A stretch of 64,000 nucleotides of DNA. Origin: JAJRQY01 sp965224435 (GTDB lineage: Bacteria; Actinomycetota; Acidimicrobiia; Acidimicrobiales; SZUA-35). Both the position numbers and the translations under genes were made by a program. Below are positions 27,901-36,282 of this stretch, in pieces. The stretch covers positions 372,001 to 436,000 of the forward strand of contig OZ245048.1 of assembly GCA_965224435.1 (NCBI GenBank). The letters are read 5' to 3'. The stretch's first letter is position 1; the number at the start of each line of letters is the position of its first letter. The notes under the pieces are model-generated. The model worked only from the letters and a program-made list of their open reading frames with translations. It did no database searches and was not told the origin of the DNA.

Positions 27901-30900
27901 TTGCTGTAGTCAATCTCGACCGTGATCGGCACATTGCTCGGAAGATCAGTGAAACCGTAGTTGCCGAGCAGATCGGTGGTGGTTGTGTCGGTGATAGTGG
28001 CACCGGTGATTGGGTGGCTATAGGAGATGGTGACGGTTACGTCGGGAATACCGTTCTCGCCGCCATCTTGCACTCCGTCGCCGTTGGTGTCCAACCAGAC
28101 GCGGTCACCCAGCATGGTGGGAACCGAGGTGATCTGGACTGAGGCGGTGTCGTCCTCACCTGGTTCAGTTACCGAGTTGTCCGGATCGGAGTCGGGGTCA
28201 TAGGTGGAGGTCTCGGTGACCTCAGTCAGGTTGTCGATTGTGCCGAGGGCGCCGATTTGCATTCGGACAACCAGATTGAGGGTGGTGCCAGCTGGAATGC
28301 TGCCAATGTTCCATTCGCCCCACTGCGCTCCGGTTCCGCCGGTTTGAGTGAAGGTTCCTTGGTCGATGGAAGTGACGCTGGAGTAGATCAACGCTGATCG
28401 GTCCAAGGCATCTTCGACTACCACGTCAAGAGCCGTATCGGGGCCCTGGTTGGTGATGGAGATGGTGTATTCGATGAAGGAGCCGAACCAGTGTGGCCCA
28501 TTGGCCGGATTGGCGTCGCCGTCAACTGGGGAGACTGACTTGGCGACCTCAAGGTCGGCTCGTCGGATAAAGACGGTGTCGGTGGTGGAGTCGTTGTAAC
28601 CAACGGGAAAACTCGGTCCAGCTCCGTCTGGATCACAACAGCTGCCCGAACCGGAGGCATCGTCGCCACTGACCTGGACCTCGTTGATGTGGGCGTGTCC
28701 GGCTCCACCGTCCCAGCCAGTGTTGGCGATTCCAGTTGCGGCATCGGGGGTCAGGGCCGCAGACTGAGGAATGGCCTGTAAGGCTACGGTGAAGCTCTCG
28801 CCGGGGGCAAGAGATGCACGCACATCGATCCAGAATAAGGCCTCTTGGCTATTGGTGGCCGGTTCATTGCACGAACCAATGGTTGCCGTACAGCCTGGCT
28901 CGATGCTGCTGGGGGTGCCGCCGTAGGTGACGACGGCAGAGGTGGGTACGTAGGTCCAACCCGTGGGCAGGGCATCGACGACATCAACGTCATAGGCAGT
29001 GGCTGTTTCATCATTGTTGGTAACAGTGATGAGCCAGTTGAATGGTTGATCAAGGCGAGCGTCAGTGTCGTCGCTGGGTGCAGCATGAGCCTTGGTGACT
29101 TGAAGATCGGGGAAGTGGACTTCGACGGTAACTTCGTCGCCATCTACGGCACCACGAGTTCCGCTATCGCCATAGGTTGGGATGTCATCGTTGGCCGGGT
29201 TGGCGGTGGTGAGCGCCAGTCGGATGGGTGAGGACAAGCCGAAATAGGTTGGGACATCAATGGAGTTGGTCAGATTCTGGCCATCGGACAGATCATTGGA
29301 TGGTGCAAGTACAACGTCATAGTCCAAGGACTGGATGCCGTCGGTACCGCCGCTGGCGGCAGAGATGGAGGTGATGGTCCAGGTGATGGTGCGGGCACCA
29401 AGGTTCCAGACACCGGGGAAAGCAGCGTTGGAGCCAACAACGTTGCCGCCGTCGAGAACGGGGGTACTTGAAGCAGCATCGACGGGAATGAGACCGGTCG
29501 GTACTACATCAACCATGGTGATGTCATGGGCATCGCCGTCTCCGGAGTTGGAGACGTGAACCGTGTAGGTCAGCTGGTTGCCAGCTTCAACGTCGCAACC
29601 GTTGGCGGCTGAACCGTCATTGTCGTTGCTGCCGGACGTGTCATTGGCGGTCGTGGTGTCACAAACCGGGTTGGCTAGTGCCGCACCCGATGACATGGTC
29701 ACGTCCTTGTCGACCACCAGAGCAGGCTCGATGATGTCGATATCGTCAGCAACCTCAGGAGTCTTGCCGTCCCAGCTACCGGAGTTTGCATTGGTTGGGG
29801 GAGCAGGAAGATCGGTTACGGCAACCGGTGGTGGTGTGGCGCTTGCAACACTTTCCCAAGCCAAGATGGATGTGTTGACCGGATTGTCAGCAGTGACTGC
29901 CGAAGAGTTGACATGAACCTGATACTCAGCGGTGATGGAGCAATCCGCTGGTGTGCCACCAGCATCTTGGGCATCGATATCGCCGAGGTACCAGCCAATG
30001 ATCTGGCCAGACGGAGTGAGTTGCACGATGTCACCAACAACCAGGGGAGCCAGGGACTCTCCCGGAAGGCCAGCGTCGGTGATCAGCTGGCAGTCATTGA
30101 TGGTGATGGTTCCGTAGGAGTTGAAGTCGACTTCAGATGGCAGGGTGTCGAAGATGGTGGCGTCAAAGACTCGGGTACCAGCTGGGATGTCGACACTCAG
30201 CTGGAAGTCGGCGTTGTCGCCAACGGCGTAGGTCTGGATATCGGCGCCACCGAAGTTTGCTTCGTCCTTGGCCAGTGTCGCGTCAGGCAGATCGAGGGTG
30301 GCGGAATCGTTGTCGCTATAGGTGGTGCGCTCACCGGTCGGTGTTCCGGAAAGGCTGGTACCAGTAACAACCACCGTGTTCGTCAGATGGCTGGCAGCAA
30401 TGGCCGGGTCATCAACAACCACGTCATAAGTCAGGGTGACCGTTGCGCCAGGGGCCAAGACGCCCAGGGCGGGGGTGGTGGCAGTATTCCAAACCAGGGT
30501 GCCTTCGATGGGGCTCACACCGGCGGTGAAGGTTCCTCCGCTGGCTCCACCGCTGACAGTTACACCTTCGGGCAGGGTGTCGGTGACAACCAGGTCATAG
30601 GCATTGGACACATCGTCTGGTGCTCCGGTGGTCGGGTTGGAAACCACCAGGGTGTAGGTGATGGTTTCGCCAGCAGAAACGTTGCCAACCACATTGTTGC
30701 CACTGTCGCGGGCAGTCTTGGCCACCTGAGGGTCAGGCTCGACGATGGTGGTGACGATTGGGGAAGAAAGCATGGTGCTGGTGGATCCACTGGCAACCTT
30801 GGCGGCCACCAGATGGGCACGATTATTGAAGGTGTCCCCACTGGTGTTCGCTGCGGTGTCGACGACTCGAAGCTGGATGACCAGCTCGACGATGTCATCC

Positions 30901-32186
30901 TCATTGGGACCAGATGACGGAGCGTCATTGGACGCAGCGGTGTAGGTGGTGGGGAAGATGAGTTGGGCGCTGAGACCGCTCTGACTGAAGGTGAAACCGT
31001 TGGTGAGAGCATCGACACCGGCATGACCGTCGTAGCGATACAAGGTGGCCGACGTCATGGAGACGTACTCGAGGTTGGCGGGGAAGGTGTCGCCCAGCCG
31101 AGCGTCGTAGACGGAAATATCGGCCGGAACAGTGCCGCGGATGCGGTATTCGATCAGCTCACCAATGGTGGCTTCCTCGGCCGTGGTGGCCAGCGAAGCG
31201 TTGGCAGTATTGGAGTTTTGATCCGGTGTCTGATCGTCATTGTCATCGTGTTGTGACTGGTGTTCCTTGGTGACAACGAGACCGGGAGTGACAACATCGG
31301 TCTGGGCCTTGGCGTCACCGATGGTCGGGGTCAATGATGTATCGATATTGCCGGTTCCCGTGCCAGGAACGTATTGCTTGGCTGGACCGGCATGGTTGGT
31401 GTCTGATCCCGTGTACTGGCGAATGCCCGTGTCGTTAGTCAGGGTCTCAGAGAAGCCGATGCCGCTGGGGATGGTGTAGGAATAGTCGAGGGTGGCTGAC
31501 TGGCCGGGGGTGAGGGAGTCGATGGACCAGCTGATGGCGCTTCGCGCGCCAACCACGTTGTCGTGGCACCAGTCAACCGTGCCAGGAACGCTCAGGACAA
31601 TACCGCTTGGGTTTGGCTCGACTGCGTTGAAACCAACCAGGTCACTACAAGAAATCTCCGTGGGAAGCAGGTCCCAAGATGATGCATTGAATGCTTGGGC
31701 CTGGGAGGCCACATAGGCAGAAGATGATGCTGAGGCGGCGCTGAAGTCATTGCTAACAGTGATCTGGTGGGCTACTGCCTCACCGGCGACCACAGTGGTG
31801 GCGCCAAAGTCGGTCTTGGCGATAACCAGGTGGGGTTGCACGATCTGGATGTCAGCATGATCTCGAAGTGAGATAGTGGCTCCGTCGATGTTGGCTGAGG
31901 TGAACTTCTGCAGGTTGGAGACAATGTCGGGGATCGTCGCTGATGCGGGCGGTCCAACAATGGCGGAGAAGATGACTTCGAAACGAGTGGCACCATTGTT
32001 GATGAACAGGTCACCGGCGAAGGGTCCGCCAGCAGTATCGGGATCGATCTCACCCAGGTCCCAGGTAATGAGATCGCCGCTTACGGTCACGTCGTCGATG
32101 GTGGTGTTGTTGTTCGCAGTGGCACCCATCGACTGCCGATGCACCCCAGAACTGCTCAAAGGTGTAGCCCAGAGGCATGAAGTCAT
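24960..32186 (-). CDS. Giant cell-wall-anchored surface protein, main (C-terminal) fragment
   Basis: 2,408 residues and open throughout; this is the 3' four-fifths of a gene that begins at 34175. The first half is a string of DUF11-like modules (for example ETITYTLVVSN, NQLTYTVHVSN, FNWLITVTNN, FIEYTISITNQGPD). Seven SdrD-B/Cna-B-like modules follow, each opening [LIS]-G-[DN]-X-[VI]-W and carrying acidic D-X-[ND]-X-[DN]-G-X-X-D loops suited to calcium (for example LGDRVWLDTNGDGVQDGG). A last DUF11 module precedes LARTG near residue 2362, a hydrophobic helix and a basic tail (KRQAIPVVVTRRRRDQ). LAXTG motifs are known class E sortase targets. The true frame joins this fragment near 32125; the apparent ATG at 32186 is not a real start. 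Confidence 0.85.
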   Translation of the reverse strand: MTSCLWATPLSSSGVHRQSMGATANNNTTIDDVTVSGDLITWDLGEIDPDTAGGPFAGDLFINNGATRFEVIFSAIVGPPASATIPDIVSNLQKFTSANIDGATISLRDHADIQIVQPHLVIAKTDFGATTVVAGEAVAHQITVSNDFSAASASSSAYVASQAQAFNASSWDLLPTEISCSDLVGFNAVEPNPSGIVLSVPGTVDWCHDNVVGARSAISWSIDSLTPGQSATLDYSYTIPSGIGFSETLTNDTGIRQYTGSDTNHAGPAKQYVPGTGTGNIDTSLTPTIGDAKAQTDVVTPGLVVTKEHQSQHDDNDDQTPDQNSNTANASLATTAEEATIGELIEYRIRGTVPADISVYDARLGDTFPANLEYVSMTSATLYRYDGHAGVDALTNGFTFSQSGLSAQLIFPTTYTAASNDAPSSGPNEDDIVELVIQLRVVDTAANTSGDTFNNRAHLVAAKVASGSTSTMLSSPIVTTIVEPDPQVAKTARDSGNNVVGNVSAGETITYTLVVSNPTTGAPDDVSNAYDLVVTDTLPEGVTVSGGASGGTFTAGVSPIEGTLVWNTATTPALGVLAPGATVTLTYDVVVDDPAIAASHLTNTVVVTGTSLSGTPTGERTTYSDNDSATLDLPDATLAKDEANFGGADIQTYAVGDNADFQLSVDIPAGTRVFDATIFDTLPSEVDFNSYGTITINDCQLITDAGLPGESLAPLVVGDIVQLTPSGQIIGWYLGDIDAQDAGGTPADCSITAEYQVHVNSSAVTADNPVNTSILAWESVASATPPPVAVTDLPAPPTNANSGSWDGKTPEVADDIDIIEPALVVDKDVTMSSGAALANPVCDTTTANDTSGSNDNDGSAANGCDVEAGNQLTYTVHVSNSGDGDAHDITMVDVVPTGLIPVDAASSTPVLDGGNVVGSNAAFPGVWNLGARTITWTITSISAASGGTDGIQSLDYDVVLAPSNDLSDGQNLTNSIDVPTYFGLSSPIRLALTTANPANDDIPTYGDSGTRGAVDGDEVTVEVHFPDLQVTKAHAAPSDDTDARLDQPFNWLITVTNNDETATAYDVDVVDALPTGWTYVPTSAVVTYGGTPSSIEPGCTATIGSCNEPATNSQEALFWIDVRASLAPGESFTVALQAIPQSAALTPDAATGIANTGWDGGAGHAHINEVQVSGDDASGSGSCCDPDGAGPSFPVGYNDSTTDTVFIRRADLEVAKSVSPVDGDANPANGPHWFGSFIEYTISITNQGPDTALDVVVEDALDRSALIYSSVTSIDQGTFTQTGGTGAQWGEWNIGSIPAGTTLNLVVRMQIGALGTIDNLTEVTETSTYDPDSDPDNSVTEPGEDDTASVQITSVPTMLGDRVWLDTNGDGVQDGGENGIPDVTVTISYSHPITGATITDTTTTDLLGNYGFTDLPSNVPITVEIDYSNTTLNPNLAGLDPSYDLDGGLNQSAIATIDPASDNGSGTPGRLDVDFGFTDTAGAGQSLGNRIWWDQNNSADASDGVGEYRIPNVTVTALWAGFDGIFGNVDDLTFTTDTDATGTYLFDSIPPGEYQVSVDQTDIPEGLRLATFDLDGIATPNAVTGITVDPGENQLDVDFSYRGNGSIGDTVWYDLDGDGVQDADEFGIAGVTVTLDWTDPISGQTTTLSTVTTADGTYLFENLPFGDYVVTVDGTTLPAGLAQTFDADGLGSPLQSSLSLSVGDNTNLDQDFGFRGTGSIGDTIWFDADNSGDANLAGSGVFAAGDAAITGVDVSLTWAGPDNAFGTADDYVYSAAEYGTTTDANGEYLFDNLPFGDYRVLVDDSMLPVGQDEATFDDDGIATLHQSQTSISVATPDDLDQDFSYTGSSELGNHVWIDENGNGIQDAGEAPVAGLAVTLYKINPADLANPILLSTMDTLADGSYLFDNLDAGDYVVVFDQLANHVPTGATTGSDAGVDSDARIINNAASPFDTMLATPTISLGAGTSDLTWDQGFYQPAELGDIVWLDSNVNGIQDGGETGVPGVTVNLLDGAGNPVLVGGNPVTTTTAADGSYLFTDLVPGVYTVQFVAPASHVFTLQDQGGNDAIDSDAGLSNSQNPGVTGPITLSSGDSNLTVDAGIFDDAVIGDRVWEDYDQDGIQDAGEPGISGITVTLESSGPDGTFGNADDVIVATTTTTTTGDYLFSELAPGEYRVRVDPASLPTDMVLTGRNAGTDDAVDSDADTDTGYLSGVTLAMGDEDLSHDAGVYVPYDLTIAKTVSATSATQGSVVTYTVTVTNVGPGTVHETVTVRDALPAGLSFVSVSAPTGWTCSQANGVVTCLSSSNIPAGTKADITIKTLITAKNGVSLVNTVEMETVSTVGIDGVNDIETGSAPILLVNGGLARTGSDSQWLVAGGLLLVGMGGLLLLLTNMKRQAIPVVVTRRRRDQ
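25510..28110 (-). repeat. Seven SdrD-B-like module repeats
   Basis: Approximate limits. Seven protein-level repeats of about 110-140 residues, each with an N-terminal GD-X-VW-X-D and a Dx[ND]xDGxxD-type loop and an internal [GD]-[TSD]-Y-L-F-[DET]-[NSD]-L strand. At DNA level they are diverged, so they are old duplications rather than recent slippage. Confidence 0.8.
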
Positions 32187-33066
32187 CGACTCGAGGTGTG
32201 CGGTAGTTCAATGCTGTTTCCAGATCGAGACCAAGGCGGTAGCAAACCCGGTCGCCGTTCTTGTAGGCATAGGGTGCGCCAACCAGAGCGGCAGGAGCGC
32301 CGGGTGAGGCGGAGCCTGCTGCATTGGTACGGACCCAGGTGGCGGCGTCACAGTCGAGCACGGTGCCAGGGGCAGTCGGTACGGAGACGGACTTGTCAAT
32401 GGCAGGTGTGCCAGCGCTGAAACCGGCGGCTGACTCATCAAAGATCTGCATGCCGTTGTCGCCATTGTTGTCGGCAGAGATGTCGCGGGGGCTGCCACTG
32501 ATGACGTTCTTGAAACCGTCCATGCTGACGGTGTTGTTGAAGCCGTCGGCGCCATTGACTGGAGCGGCGTCGGCGAAGGACTCTTGGTAGCTTTCTCGAA
32601 CCTTGGCGCTATAGGTCAAGGTGGTCGAGCTGGAAGCGTTCAGGTTGGTGAGGGCACCAACGGTGCTGAAGTCCCATTGGAGGGACCAGGTGCCGTCGGA
32701 GTTCTCGGTGAGCGACGTGAGCGAGGGGCTGGGAGCTGGGCCAGCACCGGCACAGTCGCCGCTGATCGGCGCGGTGGTTTCGGGGTCGGAGCCACCAAGC
32801 AGGGGACACAGGCCGTCGGGCATGACGTCAACAATCGTCATGTTGGAGACAGTGCGGTACTCGCCAGTCTCGACCAGAAGGGTGTAGTTGGCGACAGAAC
32901 CGTGCAGGACGGGTGAGGGCTCAGTCAACAGACTTGTGAATGGAAAGATCTTCGACCGAGACGATGAAGTCGTCAACGTCTTGGGCGTTCTCAGCACCGG
33001 CAAAGGCGACCGGTCCGGTGTAGCTGGTACCGCCAACAGTGGCCCAGTTGCGGGCCTGGTCTTCAC
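32050..33066 (-). pseudogene. Surface protein, frameshifted middle fragment 2
   Basis: The authentic coding part runs from about 32923 down to about 32125: EPSPVLHGSVANYTLLVETGEYRT, then a DUF11-like domain, then DDFMPLGYTFEQFWG. Upstream of 32923 and downstream of 32125 the frame is noise. One extra base near 32923 separates it from the fragment before; one extra G/C in a run of three (32125-32127) separates it from the main fragment. Removing that base gives VDGATANNN, joining the two frames smoothly. Confidence 0.7.
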
Positions 33067-33265
33067 CGGCGGTTTCGTTGGTGTGGGGGCCGGAGTTGTT
33101 GTCCAGGTTGGCCGTGGGATCCGAAGAACCGCCGCCAGTGTTCATGGTGGAGACGTAGATGTTCTCGCGGATTGGGATAGCAACCTGGTATTCGATCTGG
33201 GTGAGCAGATTGGTGGTCATGGTTCCCAGGTCCCAACGCACGTGGGTATAGACACCATCAGCCAT
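32921..33265 (-). pseudogene. Surface protein, frameshifted middle fragment 1
   Basis: A stretch of about 115 codons beginning at MADGVYTHVRWDLG and ending HKSVD then TGA. It continues the N-terminal fragment after a one-base shift located between about 33260 and 33300, and leads into the next fragment if one T (minus strand, position 32923) is removed. DUF11-type content (QIEYQVAIPIRENIYVS). Confidence 0.7.
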
Positions 33266-34175
33266 TCCGGTTGGTGCCGGCGTTTCCGTTAGAAGCGGTA
33301 CCAGAGGTGATGACTCCGGAGCTAACACTGACCATTTCGACCAGATCCGGAGCGGGGCAGGGCCCGGCTGGGGCGGTGGTGGCAGTGAGGGCAGGTGCGC
33401 CCGGGTACTCCAAGGTGGATCCGGGGTTGGCTGGTGCATCGGTCGTGTTGTCGACGCCACCACATCCAAGGAATTCCAGGTTGGCTGGCACATAGTCGTG
33501 CACGATGACAGCGTCGGTATTGGCAACGCCATTGTTGGTGACGTCAAGATGGTAAGTGTTGACCTGGTCGTGCAGGCCTCGGAGCATCTCGTTCTCGGCC
33601 CCAACGGTGGGTGAGGTTTTCTCGATGTCGATGGGGACGATGGTGGTGCTAAAGCTGGAGCTTGCGCTGCCGTCGAAGTCACCGCTGGCAGTGAAATCGG
33701 CTCCGTTGAAGTCGGGAACATCACGGGGGTCTTCGCTGGCGTAGAAGCTGGAAGGAATGGTGACCACAGAGCCAACCGGATGTACGGCCGCCGAGGCCGT
33801 GAGATTCATGGAAAGGGAGAGAGTCGAACCCTCTTGGATGTCACCAACGTTGGTGAACAAGACGACGGTTCCGCCTGCAACCGCATGGGATGAGGTGGGG
33901 GAGGGGGCGCTGGTGGCGAGGCTGACACCAGATGGCAACACGACTCGGAACGAGCCGTTGTAGCCATTATTTCCGTTGCCCCCAACGGGGTTCTCTGCTG
34001 TCAGGGTGACAGCGAACGCCGACGGCGACGTGATGAGCACGGTGGCTGGTCCACTGGAGCTCAGGGTGAGATCACTGGTAGCTCCAGCGGGTGACGCGGG
34101 AGTGAAGATTGCTGACAGGGTGGCAGCGATGAGAATGAATGCCTGGATTGACGCACGAAGGCGAGACTTCAGCAT
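33258..34175 (-). CDS. Giant surface protein, N-terminal fragment with signal peptide
   Basis: 305 residues. ATG at 34175 with GAAGGA five bases upstream. Sec signal peptide: basic KSRLR, hydrophobic AFILIAATLSAIFTPASPAGA, probable cleavage after AGA. Then beta-rich domains with Ser/Thr-rich strands (LTLSSSGPATVLIT, PVGNGNN-type loops) and a DUF11-like unit containing YHLDVTNNGVANTDAVIVHDYVP. The frame is cut at 33258 by a one-base shift after GTASNGNAGTN. With all three extra bases removed the whole gene 34175-24960 would encode 3,070 residues: an exported adhesin-like protein attached to the wall by a LARTG signal. Confidence 0.8.
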   Translation of the reverse strand: MLKSRLRASIQAFILIAATLSAIFTPASPAGATSDLTLSSSGPATVLITSPSAFAVTLTAENPVGGNGNNGYNGSFRVVLPSGVSLATSAPSPTSSHAVAGGTVVLFTNVGDIQEGSTLSLSMNLTASAAVHPVGSVVTIPSSFYASEDPRDVPDFNGADFTASGDFDGSASSSFSTTIVPIDIEKTSPTVGAENEMLRGLHDQVNTYHLDVTNNGVANTDAVIVHDYVPANLEFLGCGGVDNTTDAPANPGSTLEYPGAPALTATTAPAGPCPAPDLVEMVSVSSGVITSGTASNGNAGTNRNG

Positions 34176-34429
34176 GTTTTCCTTCAGATAAGTGGAAACG
34201 AGAACGCACGCGGGCTCTCCCGTTGCCTGCCAGGGTCGGCTTCGGGTCCGTTTTCCTTAGGCGCGTACTTGCGAATAGGCGCTTTGGACTACTCAGTCAG
34301 CGGAGCTACCCGGGGCAGCCGGAGTCGGAATTGAATGGTGCTCTGAGGCTCAGCTCGATAGTTTGGCTATCGAAACGTATTCGCGTGCCCGGCCGAAGTC
34401 CGACAAACAATAGGGAGTGGGTCAAAACA
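34176..34429. promoter_or_regulatory. Divergent control region between adhesin and ABC exporter
   Basis: 254 bases without a likely gene. It contains a perfect 6-bp hairpin cgatag-tttgg-ctatcg (34356-34372), direct copies of aggcgc (34259 and 34276 area), and GC-rich segments that could fold in the adhesin leader. I could not match it to a known riboswitch. Promoters for both genes should be here. Confidence 0.45.
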
Positions 34430-36208
34430 GTGGCGAGTCCCACAACATCGACTGATCAGCAAGGCCAGACGGTGCTGCGTCGCGGCGCCACCCTGGTGGC
34501 CGACCATGTCCGTCTTCATCCTGGGCCCTTTGCCATTGCGGTACTCGGTGCCTCCGTCTTTGCTGGCTGCACGGTCCTAGCAACCGTGGTGCTTGGTCGG
34601 GTAGCCGACGAGATCGTGATTCCTGTATTCGAAACTGGAGAAACAGGGAAGTGGTCGGTGAAGACCGGAGTCGTCGCCGTTCTATCGGTATCGATACTGC
34701 GAGTCGCCGGAGTGGTCACGCGCCGTTATTTCGCTTCCATCACCTCTGAACGAGTGCAGTCATCACTTCGTCATCAGCTAGTCGATCAATACCTCGGGCT
34801 ACCACTCACTTGGCATCAAAAGACCCCAGCAGGGCAACTACTGGCTCACGCTGACAATGATGCCGAAGTTGCCACCGAAGTGCTGCACCCGCTCCCGTTC
34901 TCGGTTGGCGTGGTCTTGCTCGGTGTCTTCTCCATCATCAGCCTGTTGCTGGTCGACATTCCCCTGGCTCTCATTGCCTTTGTCGTTTTTCCGGTCCTCG
35001 CCGGCGTGAACAAGGTCTATAGCGGCTTGGTCGAAGTGCCAGCCGCCAGGGTCCAAGAATCGGTGGGTCGAGTAGCCACCATCGCCCACGAGAGCTTCGA
35101 TGGAGCCCTGGTAGTCAAGACCCTTGGACGCTCCGAGGCAGAATCGGAGCGATTCGGCGAAGCGGTTCAAGAGCTTCGAGCCCGCCGTGTCGTCGTTGGC
35201 TATTTGCGGGCCGGTTTTGAGGCCTTCCTGGATGCCATGCCCAACATCGGAATCGTCTTGGTCATGATCGTCGGCGCCTACCGGGTTGATGCTGGAGCCG
35301 TCCGGCCGGGCGAGCTGGTACAGGTGGCGGCCCTGTTCAGTGTGCTGGCCTTCCCGGTTCGGGTCTTCGGCTATTTCCTCGAGCACATCCCCCCTTCTGT
35401 AGTGGCCAAGGATCGTTTGCGCGGAGTATTCGACGAACCCATCCCTGCATCCATGGTCCGATCCAAAACCGTGGCCGAAGGTTCCCTTCAGGTCGATGTG
35501 TGCAATGTGAGCTTTGCCTACGGCGAGACGGGACCGGTCTTGGATGACGTCACATTCTCCATCGGTGCCGGAGAAGTGGTGGCTCTGGTCGGATCCACTG
35601 GAGAAGGAAAGTCAACGTTGGCTCATCTCGTCACCGGCTTGCTTCCGCCTGATTCGGGGACGATCTCCGTTGGTGGAGTTCTGATTGATGATCTCACGGC
35701 TTCGGACCGAACATCACTGGTCGGATTGGTCTTCCAAGAATCGTTCCTTTTCGCCGACAGCATTGGCGACAATATCGACCTGCAAGGAACACACTCGGCT
35801 GCCGAGATCGCCAAGGCCGCGGATGTGGCCAATGCGTCAGAGTTCATTCATGAGATGAGCGAGGGGTTCGGTACTGTTGTTGGCGAAAGAGGGGTAACTC
35901 TCTCTGGTGGCCAACGCCAGCGAGTGGCACTAGCCAGAGCTCTCCTGCAAGCCCCGCGATTGCTGGTGCTGGATGACGCCACCAGTGCAGTCGATGCCAA
36001 GATAGAGCAAGAGATTCTGGCCGCCTTGCGTAGCGAGCTGCGGATGACCACCCTGATCGTGGCCCAGCGAGTTTCGACCATCAAGCTGGCCGATCGGGTG
36101 ATCTACCTCCGCCAGGGCAAGATCGCCGCTGCTGGCACCCATGAGGAGCTTCTACGGAATCCTGCCTATCGCGACCTGGTTACGGCCTATGAGACGGGTG
36201 AATCATGA
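34430..36208 (+). CDS. ABC exporter half-transporter 1 (degenerate ATP site)
   Basis: 592 residues from GTG 34430 (VASPTTSTDQQGQ); the frame is open to 34139, but the extra 97 residues overlap the divergent adhesin start and look non-coding. An N-terminal six-helix exporter domain (IAVLGASVFAGCTVLATVVL onward), then an ABC domain: Walker A GSTGEGKSTLAH, signature LSGGQRQRVALARAL, Walker B LLVLDDATSAVD with Asp in place of the catalytic Glu, and Gln in place of the switch His (IVAQRVSTI). Such a site is non-consensus and typical of one half of a heterodimeric exporter. The second half follows. Substrate unknown. Confidence 0.9.
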   Translation: MASPTTSTDQQGQTVLRRGATLVADHVRLHPGPFAIAVLGASVFAGCTVLATVVLGRVADEIVIPVFETGETGKWSVKTGVVAVLSVSILRVAGVVTRRYFASITSERVQSSLRHQLVDQYLGLPLTWHQKTPAGQLLAHADNDAEVATEVLHPLPFSVGVVLLGVFSIISLLLVDIPLALIAFVVFPVLAGVNKVYSGLVEVPAARVQESVGRVATIAHESFDGALVVKTLGRSEAESERFGEAVQELRARRVVVGYLRAGFEAFLDAMPNIGIVLVMIVGAYRVDAGAVRPGELVQVAALFSVLAFPVRVFGYFLEHIPPSVVAKDRLRGVFDEPIPASMVRSKTVAEGSLQVDVCNVSFAYGETGPVLDDVTFSIGAGEVVALVGSTGEGKSTLAHLVTGLLPPDSGTISVGGVLIDDLTASDRTSLVGLVFQESFLFADSIGDNIDLQGTHSAAEIAKAADVANASEFIHEMSEGFGTVVGERGVTLSGGQRQRVALARALLQAPRLLVLDDATSAVDAKIEQEILAALRSELRMTTLIVAQRVSTIKLADRVIYLRQGKIAAAGTHEELLRNPAYRDLVTAYETGES

Positions 36209-36279
36209 GACAGCAGTTCGTGAGACAGCAGTTCACGAAACAGCAGTTCGTGAGACAGCAGTTCATGAGACAGCAGCGA
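36205..36279 (+). repeat. Five-unit 15-bp tandem repeat at the exporter gene junction
   Basis: Units: atgagacagcagttc (36205), gtgagacagcagttc (36220), acgaaacagcagttc (36235), gtgagacagcagttc (36250), atgagacagcagcga (36265). The array fills exactly the space between the ATGA that ends half-transporter 1 and the ATGA at which half-transporter 2 probably begins. Confidence 0.9.
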
Positions 36280-36282
36280 TGA
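36205..36282 (+). CDS. Possible 25-residue mini-ORF made of MRQQF repeats
   Basis: ATG at 36205 overlaps the stop of half-transporter 1 (ATGA). The frame reads MRQQF, VRQQF, TKQQF, VRQQF, MRQQR and stops with TGA at 36280-36282, which again overlaps an ATG (36279) in the frame of half-transporter 2. No ribosome site precedes it, so it would be translated by termination-reinitiation. Whether the peptide exists is unknown; it may only be a coupling device. The alternative is that the same array is read in the exporter frame as an N-terminal HETAV/RETAV extension. Confidence 0.35.
   Translation: MRQQFVRQQFTKQQFVRQQFMRQQR

Noticed and set aside
29913..30917. 334-codon open frame on the + strand inside the adhesin gene, with other long frames nearby
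   Set aside because: It is antisense to a coding sequence with clear domains; the repetitive, stop-poor composition of DUF11/SdrD coding DNA opens other frames. No ribosome site and a biased, low-complexity product.
34139..34429. 97-codon N-terminal extension of half-transporter 1
   Set aside because: It overlaps the start of the divergent adhesin gene, has no homology-like character and would leave no promoter region for either gene.
34176..34429. A cyclic-di-GMP or cyclic-di-AMP riboswitch before the adhesin
   Set aside because: I compared the leader with the consensus I remember for GEMM-I and ydaO types; conserved core segments are not in the right order.
36189..36278. CRISPR array in the exporter junction
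   Set aside because: The repeats are contiguous without spacers and lie in coding sequence; no cas genes are present.
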